Of a stretch of DNA of 64,000 bases, positions 30,904-39,633 are shown in pieces. The position numbers and the translations under genes are program-made. How positions within the stretch are numbered: position 1 is the first letter of the stretch; each line of letters starts with the position of its first letter. The stretch is from Alphaproteobacteria bacterium (GTDB taxonomy: Bacteria > Pseudomonadota > Alphaproteobacteria > JANSWW01). The stretch is from contig JANSWW010000001.1 of the NCBI GenBank assembly GCA_024743275.1, forward strand, positions 124,001-188,000, in the 5' to 3' direction. Below the pieces are notes generated by a model. The model was not told the origin of the DNA. It ran no database searches and saw nothing but the letters and a program-made list of their open reading frames with translations.

Positions 30904-31102
30904 CCGGCAGGTCTCCTGGCTCGCGGGTCGTCGCGGGGTCTTCCACCTTCCCAGCCCTCCCGAAAGACGGGCCAGTGGTTTGTTTGGAAGTCCGCTCGCC
31001 GCACACAGTTGCGGGGGCAGCCATGGTTGGGGCGCGTCTCGACGCCTTTCCATGTTCCCTTTTCATCCTGCCCGACCGAAGTCAGACAGGAACCGAGGCA
31101 CC
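30904..31102 (-). promoter_or_regulatory. Cobalamin riboswitch
   Basis: Read on the minus strand, the segment opens with GGTGCC (31102-31097), continues with AAGGGAACATGG, then the conserved core GCTGCCCCCGCAACTGT, then GGGAAGGTGG, and closes with the B12 box AGCCAGGAGACCTGCC (30921-30906). All these blocks are in canonical order and spacing for the adenosylcobalamin aptamer. It precedes btuB by about 150 bases and should shut off B12 uptake when the cofactor is plentiful. Confidence 0.95.
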
Positions 31103-31105
31103 GAT

Positions 31106-31134
31106 AGGGTCCGCGAGGACGGCCCGACTGTCAA
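31106..31134 (-). promoter_or_regulatory. Possible btuB promoter -35
   Basis: TTGACA stands at 31134-31129 on the minus strand, about 27 bases before the riboswitch begins. The expected -10 window (about 31111-31106, GACCCT) is a poor match, so only the -35 half is supported. Confidence 0.25.
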
Positions 31135-31218
31135 GCCGCTGTTACGGCGAACGTGATGGCACGATGGTGGGAAAGCCGATCCCGGCGGTTGGACGGAGAC
31201 GTGAGACGATAAGGGCGG

Positions 31219-31374
31219 CTAGGCGAGAAGAGGGATAGCGAACCCGACGGCGCAGAACGCCATCAAGAATAGGAACGCGCGTCCACGCGGGGCGAACGGC
31301 GGGTATGGAAAGAACACCGCCGTTCCCGCCGCAAGGATCAGAACAGATGCCGCTATCGTGGCGAAAAATGCCAT
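31219..31374 (-). CDS. Small two-helix membrane protein, hypothetical
   Basis: 51 residues, with two hydrophobic segments (about 2-22 and 33-50) separated by a short Pro/Arg loop (PYPPFAPRG). The start ATG at 31374 has only a weak ribosome site, but the composition is that of a real small membrane protein rather than a shadow frame. It lies between the RegA-like regulator and the btuB leader on the same strand. Function unknown; existence uncertain. Confidence 0.4.
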   Translation of the reverse strand: MAFFATIAASVLILAAGTAVFFPYPPFAPRGRAFLFLMAFCAVGFAIPLLA

Positions 31375-31427
31375 AGGGTTGGGCTCTCGCGCCGAGGATC
31401 GGTCGGTCGGCGCCGGCGCGCGGGCCT

Positions 31428-31991
31428 TTAGCTGACCTGCTCGAGCGGCGCACGCTTGCCGAGAATGCGCTGCAACGTCCGGCGATGCATGTTCAGCGTC
31501 CGCGCCGTCGCCGACACGTTTCCGCCGCACTGGTTATAGACCCGCTGAATGTGCTCCCAACGGATACGGTCGGCCGGCATCGGGTTCTCGGGCACGTCGG
31601 GTTGCGCGGGATCGTTGGCCAACAGCGCATCGACGATTTGATCGGCGTTGGCCGGCTTCGCGAGATAGTCGACCGCGCCCAGTTTCACCGCCGCCACGGC
31701 GCTGGCGATGTTGCCGAAGCCGGTAACGATCAGGATGCGGCAATTCGGCCGGAAGGATCGGATCTGGGTGGCCAGCTTCAGGCCGTCTCCGTCGCCCAGT
31801 TTCAGGTCCAGCACCGCATAGTCGGGCAGGAAGCTGTGGGCGGTCGACCAGCCCTCTTCGAAGCTGTCGGCCGAAACGCATTCGAAACCGCGCTGTTCCA
31901 AAGCGCGCTCCAGGCGCACGCGATAGGTCCGCTCGTCATCGACCAGCAACAAACGCCCGCGGGGGGAGGACAGGTTCATCTCGCTCTCCAT
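31428..31991 (-). CDS. actR: RegA/ActR/PrrA-family redox response regulator
   Basis: 187 residues. Receiver domain (about 13-128): LLLVDDERTY acidic pocket, phospho-acceptor Asp in YAVLDLKLGDGDG, and VTGFGNIASAVAAVKLGAVDYLAKPAN, which is the very conserved RegA stretch. The C-terminal Fis-type HTH, GGNVSATARTLNMHRRTLQRIL, is nearly diagnostic of RegA/ActR/PrrA. These regulators control respiration, CO2 and nitrogen fixation and photosynthesis genes in response to the quinone redox state sensed by RegB/ActS. The kinase and senC are not beside it; instead it follows a membrane methyltransferase by 17 bases. A second ATG at 31979 is an alternative start. Confidence 0.88.
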   Translation of the reverse strand: MESEMNLSSPRGRLLLVDDERTYRVRLERALEQRGFECVSADSFEEGWSTAHSFLPDYAVLDLKLGDGDGLKLATQIRSFRPNCRILIVTGFGNIASAVAAVKLGAVDYLAKPANADQIVDALLANDPAQPDVPENPMPADRIRWEHIQRVYNQCGGNVSATARTLNMHRRTLQRILGKRAPLEQVS

Positions 31992-32008
31992 TAGCTCTTT
32001 GTAAAGGG

Positions 32009-32833
32009 TTACGCGGAGCCGTCGGTCGTGGACCGGGAATGCGACAATTTGGTCTGATCGGGCGCTTTCCGGCCGACCGCCGCGGGCGTCAGGCGCGGAA
32101 GCCAGTAGGGAACCTGCCGGCGGTAGGCCCGGAACCGCTCACCATAGGCCGCCAGGAATCGCCGTTCCTTGAATTTCGGCGCGAAGACGCAGAACGCGGT
32201 AAACACGATCGCCACGGCGAGCTGGTCCGGTGTCCAGACCATGGTGAACCAGGGCGTGAGCGCGAAGGAGACATAGATCGGCTGGCGCGTATGGCGGAAC
32301 AGGCCCCGGGTCGGCATGTCGGGATAGACGGGCTTCCGTCCCAAGAGCAACGCCAGCCACCCCAGGGCACCGGTCTGAAGCTGCCAGCCGGAATCGAGGA
32401 TAGCCTTGCCCAACAGGGCCCAGGCCCCCGCATAGCCGGCGGCGATGCCATAGAGCGACCAGCCCTCCGCCCGTCCCCAGACGATCCCGGACGGCGTCCA
32501 CAGGACGAACAGCAGGAATAGCTGGATCGCGGCGATGGTCGAATAGGTCGTCGTGGCCAAGGTCCCGCCATGGGGTCCAGGCGCGAGACGCGCCACAAGC
32601 CTGCGGCCCGGCCCGGTCAGCAACAGGGAATGCAGCAGTGGGAATTGCAGCAACAACAGGGCATTGACGAGACCCGCATAGGGCCAGGGAACCGTCCCCT
32701 GCCCCAGTGTCATGCCGAAGAACATGCCGATCACCATCGACCCGGCGCCGAGCGCGAACAGGCCGTGGCACAGGCCCCCGGCGGTCAACGCGGTGAGAAT
32801 CTCTTTCCAGCGGGATATCGACAGGTCGACCAT
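32009..32833 (-). CDS. ICMT/NnrU-like integral membrane methyltransferase
   Basis: 274 residues with about six or seven membrane helices. The C-terminal region GLFRHTRQPIYVSFALTPWF and FKERRFLAAYGERFRAYRRQVPYWLP carries the RxP-Y and E-R...YG-RF-Y-P pattern of the isoprenylcysteine/phospholipid methyltransferase superfamily, where these residues bind S-adenosylmethionine. NnrU-type and methanethiol methyltransferase-type proteins share the fold, so the acceptor cannot be decided. It precedes the RegA-like gene in the same direction (17-base gap), probably one message, and is divergent from the hybrid kinase. Confidence 0.65.
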   Translation of the reverse strand: MVDLSISRWKEILTALTAGGLCHGLFALGAGSMVIGMFFGMTLGQGTVPWPYAGLVNALLLLQFPLLHSLLLTGPGRRLVARLAPGPHGGTLATTTYSTIAAIQLFLLFVLWTPSGIVWGRAEGWSLYGIAAGYAGAWALLGKAILDSGWQLQTGALGWLALLLGRKPVYPDMPTRGLFRHTRQPIYVSFALTPWFTMVWTPDQLAVAIVFTAFCVFAPKFKERRFLAAYGERFRAYRRQVPYWLPRLTPAAVGRKAPDQTKLSHSRSTTDGSA

Positions 32834-33021
32834 ACCCGCAATCTATCGAGTGTAAGCGTTCGGAGAAGCGCGATTATTGAGCACCTCACCTGCGGAGACC
32901 AGATGCCGCGCCCTTATCCGACGAAGAGAAACCGCACCTAACCGGACGTCTAGCCGAGACGAAAGCCTTTGGAGCCGCATTTCCTGTTGTTCTAAGTTAA
33001 CCGAACGGTTTGGGGAGTCGC

Positions 33022-36000
33022 ATGAACGGCATGGAACGGTTTGGGACGGGGGCGGACGTCCAACTGGACGAGCGGATCGCCAAGGAGCAACTCCGTACCT
33101 TCGTCGACAATTCTCCGACGGCGATTCTCGGCGCCATCCTCGTCGGACTGGGTGCCGTCGCCCTGTTCTGGGGGCACGCCGACAATGGTTTCCTGATGGG
33201 CTGGTACGGCGTCCTGGTGGTCACCTATCTCGCCCGGCTCGGCATTAACCGACGGTTCAAATCGACCATCGACCGACCCGACGGTGTTACCCGCTGGAGC
33301 CGGCTTTTCACCGTGATGATGGCGTTCTACGGCGCCCTATGGGGCCTCCTGCCGACCTTGTTCTTCGATCCGGTCTACCCGACCTTGAGCGTCTATCTGA
33401 TGATCATCGTCGTCGGTGTCACCGGGGGCGCGCTGGGCTCCTCCTCCAGTTTCGGGCGAGGGTTCTCCATCTTCGTGGTGTGCATGTGCGGTCCGGTGGT
33501 CGTCAAATGCGCCCTGATCGCCGAACCCGACTATTACGTCATCGGCGCCTTGTTCGCCTTCTTCATCGTTATGATGATCCGCTACGGCAAAGCCCAGTCG
33601 GCCGGGATCCGAACCCTCATCCAGGACAAATACACCGTCGACGATCTGTTGTTGCAAACCGAAGCGGCTCAGAGCCGGGAGCGGGAGCGGCAGAACCAGA
33701 TCGAAGCGATCCTGAAGACCAATCCGGGCGGCATCAGCATCGCGGCCCTCGACGGTCAGCTTCTCTACACCAATCCACAGTTTGACAGTCTTTTCGGCGT
33801 CGATCCCGCCGGGTCGGCCGTCGGGCTCTGCACCACCGAGTTCTTCGCCCGGTCATCGGACTATACGGGCCTCCGCGACAAGGCCGACAACGCGCCCGGC
33901 ATGCTGCGCCGGGAAGTCTTGATGCTTCGCCGCGACACCGATGAGGAATGGTGGTGCCAGGTGAGCCACGCCCCTTTCGAGTTCGCTGGAAAGCCCGCCT
34001 TCATCGCCTGGTATCACGACATCTCGGATCAGAAGAAGGCTCGGCAGGACGCTGCTGAAAAGGCCGAACTTCTGGAAACGACCCTCGCCAACATCGATCA
34101 GGGCATCATCGTGCGCGATGCCAAGGACAATATCCTCCTCTTCAACGACCGGCTGAGCGAGATCCTCGACGTGCCTCGGGACCTTTATGTCCTGAACACC
34201 TCGAGCCATGATCTCAGCGCCTATCACGACCAACAGTCGGGATGGCGGAGCGTCGACACGGAAACGGCGGCGAAATTGGCGGATTGGGAATCCCGCCGGG
34301 CGGAAGGCCGCCCGGTAGAGCGGCTTTCCTATGAACGCCCCGACCATCGCGGCCGCATTCTCCTCGCCGTCAGGCAGCCGATGCCCAACGGCCTGGAGGT
34401 TCGGACCTTCCAGGACATCACCGAGCTGAAAGAGGCGGAACGGCGCGCCCTGGAGCAGAATCGCCTGCTGGAGGTGACGCTACAAAGCATGGGGCAGGGC
34501 CTGATCGTTGTGGACGCCAACGGCATGGTCATCGCCCACAACGAGCGCTACCGCGAGCACTTCGATGCGCCACCCGGCTATTTCGACCGGCCCCGCGGCT
34601 ACATGGAACTGATCGCAGACTTTCGGAAACGGGATTTTGGCGACGACTGGGAGAAAGGGCTTGAAGACCTGCAGATCGAACGCCGGACAACGGACATCGT
34701 CCGGCGCGAGGTCCGTCGGCCGAACGGAATGGTCCTGGACGTCCTCAGCGTGCCGATCATGACCGGCGGCTTCGTCGTCACCTCGACGGATGTGACGGAA
34801 TCGATCCGGGCGGCGGACGAGATCCGGCTCGCCCGCGACCAGGCGGAGGCCGCGACCCGGGTGAAGAGTCAGTTTCTCGCCAATATGAGCCACGAGATCC
34901 GCACCCCGCTCAGCGGGATCTCCGGGTTCCTCGAACTGCTGCAACTCAGTAAGCTCGACGAAAATCAGGAGCATTGCGTAAAAAGCGCCTCCGTCGCGGC
35001 CGACGCGCTGATCGGCATCATCGGCGACGTTCTGGACTTCTCGAAAATCGAGGCCGGGCGGCTGGATATCAACATGGTGGACGTTGAGATCCTTCGGTCG
35101 ATCCTGGAGGTCGTCTCGCTGCTCTCCCCCCGGGCGACGGAGCGGGGCTGCAGGATCGCCGTTCAGGTCGCACCGGATTTGCCGTCGACCGTCCCGGCCG
35201 ACCCGCTTCGGCTGAAACAGGTTCTGATGAACATCACCGGGAACGCCATCAAATTCGCCCAGGACGGCCTGATCCACATTGCCGTCGACCCGGTGGAGGA
35301 CCCGGTCATCGGCCCCGCGGCCCGCTTTATGGTGACGGACACGGGAGTCGGCTTCGATGCCGAAAAGGCGCCGGATCTATTCAACGAGTTCGCCCAGGCG
35401 GACGCCTCGACCACCAGACGGTTCGGGGGCACCGGATTGGGGCTCGCGATCTCCAAGCGCCTGACCGAACTGATGGGCGGACACATCGACTGCATCGGGG
35501 AAAGCGACAACGGCGCTGTCTTCTGGTTCCTGCTGCCCCTCGGCGACAATCCGGTCCCGCGCATCGAGGGGGATTTCGCGATGTCGGGTTTCGCGGGCGT
35601 GCGGCTCGAAGCCGAAGGTCAGGAGGGCCTACTCCGCGATCTGGAACGGTCCGGGATGACCGTCAGACGGATGGACAGCGCGGAGGACCTTGCACATCCT
35701 CCGTGCAATATGGACCTGATGATCGCGATCTCCGACACGCTCGACCAGGGCGTGGACATCTCCTGCCATTTCACCGAGGCGCTGCCGCCGATCCGCTTCC
35801 TCGTCGCCGACCAGGACGACTTCCACGCCCGCCAGCGGGCCTTCCGTCGCGGCTACACGCATCTGCTGAAACTTGAGAACGCCCGGAAATCGCTTGCCGG
35901 CTACATCATGTCGGCGACTATGGGGGCGACCGAGCTGGATGGCGCCGCCCCCATGGATCCAACAGTGGAGAGCCTGCGGGACGCGATCGACGCGGCGATG

Positions 36001-36798
36001 GCGGACAGACCGGTCCTGCTGATCGACGATCTGGAGATGAACCGCACCATCGCCAGCCGCCAGGTCGAGAGCCTGGGGCTGGACTTCGAGACGGCGGAGA
36101 ATGGCGAACGGGGCCTCGCCAAGGCGGTCACCGGGCGTTTCTCCATGGTCATCGTCGACTGCTCCATGCCGGTCATGGACGGCTATGAATTCACGGAACG
36201 TTTCCGCGACTGGGAACGGGAAACGGACCAGGCCCGGCGGACCCCCGTCGTCGCCCTGACCGCCAACGCCACCGTCGGCGACGCCGAGCGGTGTTTGGCG
36301 GCGGGCATGGACGACTATATGGCGAAACCGGTCACCCTCACCCGGCTGTCGGCGATGATCCTGCGCTGGTTGAGCTCCCATCCGTCGGAGCCCCGGCTCT
36401 CGCTGCAGGCCGCCGGGATCGCGCCGGCGCCAGCGCCGGTCGCCGAGGAAACCACGGCGCCCCGGAGCGATCCGATCGACTTCCAGGTCCTGGCCGATAT
36501 CCTTGGCGACAGCGACCGGGCGTTTCTGACGGAACTCCTGAAGGGTTTCGAAGACTCCTATGTATCGCTGTGGGCCGGGATGGCGGACGCCCTGGCCAAC
36601 AACGACCTGACGGCCTTGCGGGAGATCAGCCACAGCGCCAAGGGGGCGGCCGCCAATGCGGGGGCCACGATCCTGTCCGATCTCCTGAAAGACCTCGAAA
36701 CCGCGGCGAAAGAAGGAGACGGGCCGACGGCCCGCTCCCTGTGGCCGCGGGTCGAGGCGGAAAGCAAGGCGACACTCTCCTTCATCAACGCGTTGTAG
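33022..36798 (+). CDS. Membrane hybrid histidine kinase with PAS, receiver and Hpt domains
   Basis: 1258 residues from the ATG at 33022, preceded by TGGGGAG. Order: about five or six membrane helices (35-190); PAS (about 215-335); two PAS_7-like repeats, each beginning with LLETTLANIDQGIIV or LLEVTLQSMGQGLIV (about 340-590); HisKA with H624 in FLANMSHEIRTPLSG; HATPase (DTGVGFDAEK, GTGLGLAISKRL); a degenerate receiver (about 850-965) without a clear phospho-acceptor; an intact receiver with D1046 in IVDCSMPVMDG; and an Hpt domain with H1204 in EISHSAKGAAANAG. It is thus a self-contained phosphorelay. Two response regulators follow at once. The signal is unknown. Confidence 0.92.
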   Translation: MNGMERFGTGADVQLDERIAKEQLRTFVDNSPTAILGAILVGLGAVALFWGHADNGFLMGWYGVLVVTYLARLGINRRFKSTIDRPDGVTRWSRLFTVMMAFYGALWGLLPTLFFDPVYPTLSVYLMIIVVGVTGGALGSSSSFGRGFSIFVVCMCGPVVVKCALIAEPDYYVIGALFAFFIVMMIRYGKAQSAGIRTLIQDKYTVDDLLLQTEAAQSRERERQNQIEAILKTNPGGISIAALDGQLLYTNPQFDSLFGVDPAGSAVGLCTTEFFARSSDYTGLRDKADNAPGMLRREVLMLRRDTDEEWWCQVSHAPFEFAGKPAFIAWYHDISDQKKARQDAAEKAELLETTLANIDQGIIVRDAKDNILLFNDRLSEILDVPRDLYVLNTSSHDLSAYHDQQSGWRSVDTETAAKLADWESRRAEGRPVERLSYERPDHRGRILLAVRQPMPNGLEVRTFQDITELKEAERRALEQNRLLEVTLQSMGQGLIVVDANGMVIAHNERYREHFDAPPGYFDRPRGYMELIADFRKRDFGDDWEKGLEDLQIERRTTDIVRREVRRPNGMVLDVLSVPIMTGGFVVTSTDVTESIRAADEIRLARDQAEAATRVKSQFLANMSHEIRTPLSGISGFLELLQLSKLDENQEHCVKSASVAADALIGIIGDVLDFSKIEAGRLDINMVDVEILRSILEVVSLLSPRATERGCRIAVQVAPDLPSTVPADPLRLKQVLMNITGNAIKFAQDGLIHIAVDPVEDPVIGPAARFMVTDTGVGFDAEKAPDLFNEFAQADASTTRRFGGTGLGLAISKRLTELMGGHIDCIGESDNGAVFWFLLPLGDNPVPRIEGDFAMSGFAGVRLEAEGQEGLLRDLERSGMTVRRMDSAEDLAHPPCNMDLMIAISDTLDQGVDISCHFTEALPPIRFLVADQDDFHARQRAFRRGYTHLLKLENARKSLAGYIMSATMGATELDGAAPMDPTVESLRDAIDAAMADRPVLLIDDLEMNRTIASRQVESLGLDFETAENGERGLAKAVTGRFSMVIVDCSMPVMDGYEFTERFRDWERETDQARRTPVVALTANATVGDAERCLAAGMDDYMAKPVTLTRLSAMILRWLSSHPSEPRLSLQAAGIAPAPAPVAEETTAPRSDPIDFQVLADILGDSDRAFLTELLKGFEDSYVSLWAGMADALANNDLTALREISHSAKGAAANAGATILSDLLKDLETAAKEGDGPTARSLWPRVEAESKATLSFINAL

Positions 36799-36808
36799 GA
36801 CCGAAAGA

Positions 36809-37558
36809 ATGATCAGAAGTACGCGCTTTGGCGGTTTCGATTTTCGGGATATCCGGGCCATGGTGGTCGACGACGAGATGTTCAGCCGGAATCTGATCCG
36901 GCAGGCCTTGGTCAATATCGGATGCAGCCATGTGGAAACGGCGACCGACGGGATGGATGCGATCTCGACCCTCACGAACGCGACCCAGTCTTTCGACTGC
37001 ATCATTTCGGACTATCGGATGCCGAAGATGCACGGGCTGGAGCTTCTCAAGAAGATCCGTGGCGGCCTGCCCGGTGTCGCCCGGGACACGGTCTTCGGCA
37101 TCCTGACCAGCCATTCCGAAAACGAGATCGTCGGCGTCGCCTTCAATCTGGATGTCGACTTCTTCGTCCTGAAACCGCCGAAGGTGAACACGCTAAGGAA
37201 CAGGCTCAATCAGGCCTTCACCAGCAATCGCTTGGTGAAGCCGCCGCTCAACTACGACCCGATCCCCTGCGAACCAGGAACCCAGGTCGCGATCGAGGAC
37301 GTTCATCCCTTCCTCAAGAATCTCGACGCGGACGGCAACCGGCAGGAGCGGCCGAAAAAGCCGGTCGTGGTGCAAACCGTCGACAGTGTACCGGTGGGCG
37401 CCGTCGTCGGCCGGGACGTCATCACGTCGAGCGGCACCCAGATCCTCGGAACCGGCCATAAACTGACCCCGGAGTTGATCGACCGACTGAAGGATCTGGC
37501 GGAACTCGACGACAATGTCCGGCGGATTTCCATCGAAATCCCAGACTCTGCGGGGTAG
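36809..37558 (+). CDS. Response regulator with unusual C-terminal module (copy 1)
   Basis: 249 residues. Receiver domain (about 14-145): VVDDEMFSR acidic pocket, phospho-acceptor D68 in IISDYRMPKMHG, ILTSHSENE switch region and Lys in FVLKPP. Linker about 145-185. The C-terminal part (about 185-245: SVPVGAVVGRDVITSSGTQILGTG, then LTPELIDRLKDLAEL) resembles the small beta module that precedes HD-GYP domains, but no HD-GYP follows. So the output is probably protein binding. It starts 10 bases after the hybrid kinase, whose Hpt is the likely phosphate donor, and is followed by a paralogue of identical length. Confidence 0.85.
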   Translation: MIRSTRFGGFDFRDIRAMVVDDEMFSRNLIRQALVNIGCSHVETATDGMDAISTLTNATQSFDCIISDYRMPKMHGLELLKKIRGGLPGVARDTVFGILTSHSENEIVGVAFNLDVDFFVLKPPKVNTLRNRLNQAFTSNRLVKPPLNYDPIPCEPGTQVAIEDVHPFLKNLDADGNRQERPKKPVVVQTVDSVPVGAVVGRDVITSSGTQILGTGHKLTPELIDRLKDLAELDDNVRRISIEIPDSAG

Positions 37559-37562
37559 ATCC

Positions 37563-38312
37563 ATGCGCCCATCCAACGATAAGGCTCCGAAAACCAACCC
37601 TTTGGCGCGATACAGATTTCTGATCGTCGACGACGAGCCGTTCACCAGGCAGATTATCGCGACGGCTTTGCGTGGCCTCGGCTGTAACAAGCTGGGCTTC
37701 GCACAGGATGGACGGGAAGCCCTCACCGCGATCGTCGACGCGAGTGAACGAACCGATTTCATCCTTTCGGATTTCCAAATGCCGAATATGAACGGCCTGG
37801 AACTGCTGAAGAGTATTCGAATGGGTGTGCGCGGCGTCGACAACAAGATCGCGTTCGGATTACTCACCGGCTATTCGGACAAGGAGATCGTCGGCGCCGC
37901 CTTCCGTCTCGATGTCGATTGTTTCCTCACCAAGCCTGTCTCGCAGGCGGTGCTCGAGCAACGCCTGACGACGGTCCTGGCGGAGGACCGGGTCTTGCGC
38001 GATCAGAGCTACTATCGGGAGGTCAATGTCCGCATCAAGAAGGCGATGAGCCTGGATGTCAGACCAAAAACAGAAATCCGATACGATGATCTGCCGATCA
38101 AGGTCGACCCCAGTCGAATCCTGGACGATGTCGCCCTTCAAGACGTCGCTCCCGGCTCGACCCTGATCCGGGACCTTCTGACCGCCAACGGCGAGGTCAT
38201 CCTCCGCAGCGGTCAGATCCTCGACAACAGGCTGTTGACGCTGCTCGCCCAATTGGCCGAGATCGATCCCACCGTCGATGGCTTCACAATCATGACGCCG
38301 GACGACACCTGA
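37563..38312 (+). CDS. Response regulator with unusual C-terminal module (copy 2)
   Basis: 249 residues from the ATG at 37563, four bases after the stop of copy 1 with CGGGG before it. Receiver: LIVDDEPFTRQ, phospho-acceptor D70 in ILSDFQMPNMNG, LLTGYSDKEIVGAAFRLDVD, Lys in FLTKP. The C-terminal module (about 190-245: DVAPGSTLIRDLLTANGEVILRSG, then LDNRLLTLLAQLAEI) matches that of copy 1 in layout. The pair arose by tandem duplication with marked divergence. Copy 2 has a longer basic linker with NVRIKKAMSLDVRPK. The two probably receive phosphate from the same kinase and give different outputs. Confidence 0.85.
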   Translation: MRPSNDKAPKTNPLARYRFLIVDDEPFTRQIIATALRGLGCNKLGFAQDGREALTAIVDASERTDFILSDFQMPNMNGLELLKSIRMGVRGVDNKIAFGLLTGYSDKEIVGAAFRLDVDCFLTKPVSQAVLEQRLTTVLAEDRVLRDQSYYREVNVRIKKAMSLDVRPKTEIRYDDLPIKVDPSRILDDVALQDVAPGSTLIRDLLTANGEVILRSGQILDNRLLTLLAQLAEIDPTVDGFTIMTPDDT

Positions 38313-38326
38313 CCGGCGACCAGCAC

Positions 38327-39622
38327 CTAAAGCGCGCGGCAGGCCTCGTCGAGAATCCGGACCGTATCCTCCAGTTCGCGCTCGCCATGGACCGTGGCGA
38401 AGAAGCGGCGGACGCCCGGCAGGGCGTAGATCCCCCGCTTCATGCATTCGCTATCGAGCTTCCGCATCGCCGCGGCGTCGCCGGCCATCATATCGGCTTG
38501 GCTCACCGGGCCGTCCTTCATGAACAGGATCTGCCACAGCGATCCCGTGTTCTCGGCAATCGCGGGCAGGCCGTGCCGATCGAGCACCGCCTGACAGGCC
38601 GCACAGGCCTCGTCGGCGAAAGCGTTGAGACGGTCATAGGTCCCCGCCTCCGACAGCGTGTCCAACATCGCCAGCGTGGCGGCGGCGGCGACCGGGCTGC
38701 CGTGCAGCGTGCCATTGAAATAGACATAGTCGGGCGCCCCTTTTCGCGCCGGATCGCTCAGGTCCAGGATATCCGCCCGTCCCGCCACGACGGCCAACGG
38801 ACCGCCGGCCCCGATCACCTTGCCGAAGCTGGCGAGATCCGGTGTCACGCCGTAATGGACCTGCGCCCCGCCATAGGCGAGCCGGAAGCCGGTGACGACC
38901 TCGTCAAGGATCATCAGCACGCCGGTCTCGTCGCAGAGCTTCCGGATGCCCTCCAGGAATTCACGTTTCGCCGGGATGATCCGCTGGACCGGCTCGACGA
39001 GGATCGCCGCGAGCTCGTCCTTTTTGTCGAGAACGATCCGGCGGAGCGTGTCGAGGTCGTTATAGGGGGCGACGCACATGGTCTGGCGGATGCCCGCCGG
39101 CCGGCCCGCCGTGTCGTCCTGGCCGTGCGGGTCGTTGCCGAGGCTCTTGGGGAAGGTCGAGGTCAGGGCGTAGTCGTGGTTGCCATGATAAGCGCCCTCG
39201 AATTTGAGGATCATGTCCTTGCCGGTGAAGGCGCGGGCCAGACGCATGGCGTATTGCGTCGCCTCGGACCCGGTGGTGGCGTAGGCGATCTTCTCGGCGC
39301 AGGGGATATCCGAGACCAGCCGTTCGGCAAGGCGAATGGCGGGCTCGTTCAACGTGCCGAACATATGGAGGCCCTTGGCGGCCTGCCGCTGGACCGCCTC
39401 GACCACCGCCGGATGGGAATGACCGAGGATCAACGCGCCGGCGCCGCCGACATAGTCGATGAACTCCCGCCCGTCGACATCCTTGATCCGTGCCCCATGC
39501 CCCTCGGCGAACACGAACCGGATGTCCTTGGCGAGCGCGTAGCTTCCAAGGCCGGCCCCGGGCAAAACCCGGTCGGCGATGGCGTAAAGCTCCGCATTGG
39601 CGGTCGGCATCAACGTATCCAT
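38327..39622 (-). CDS. Class III aminotransferase, glutamate-1-semialdehyde-aminomutase-like
   Basis: 431 residues, PLP fold type I. Conserved blocks: FIDYVGGAGALILGHSHPAVVEAV, TTGSEATQYAMRLARAFTGKD, FEGAYHGNHDYAL, LILDEVVTGFR-type acid site (LMILDEVVTGFRLAYGG) and the PLP lysine in DLASFGKVIGAGGP. Closest in style to the GSA-aminomutase subgroup, but hemL is a housekeeping gene and this copy is in a catabolic island, so an omega-amino-acid or diamine substrate is more likely. GGAGATC precedes the ATG and overlaps the stop of a decayed gene. Downstream of the Rieske oxygenase on the same strand. Confidence 0.85.
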   Translation of the reverse strand: MDTLMPTANAELYAIADRVLPGAGLGSYALAKDIRFVFAEGHGARIKDVDGREFIDYVGGAGALILGHSHPAVVEAVQRQAAKGLHMFGTLNEPAIRLAERLVSDIPCAEKIAYATTGSEATQYAMRLARAFTGKDMILKFEGAYHGNHDYALTSTFPKSLGNDPHGQDDTAGRPAGIRQTMCVAPYNDLDTLRRIVLDKKDELAAILVEPVQRIIPAKREFLEGIRKLCDETGVLMILDEVVTGFRLAYGGAQVHYGVTPDLASFGKVIGAGGPLAVVAGRADILDLSDPARKGAPDYVYFNGTLHGSPVAAAATLAMLDTLSEAGTYDRLNAFADEACAACQAVLDRHGLPAIAENTGSLWQILFMKDGPVSQADMMAGDAAAMRKLDSECMKRGIYALPGVRRFFATVHGERELEDTVRILDEACRAL

Positions 39623-39633
39623 GAGTGATCTCC

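Noticed and set aside
32834..33021. Divergent spacer between the methyltransferase and hybrid kinase genes examined for promoters and operators
   Set aside because: No clear -35/-10 pair, inverted repeat or RNA element could be supported.
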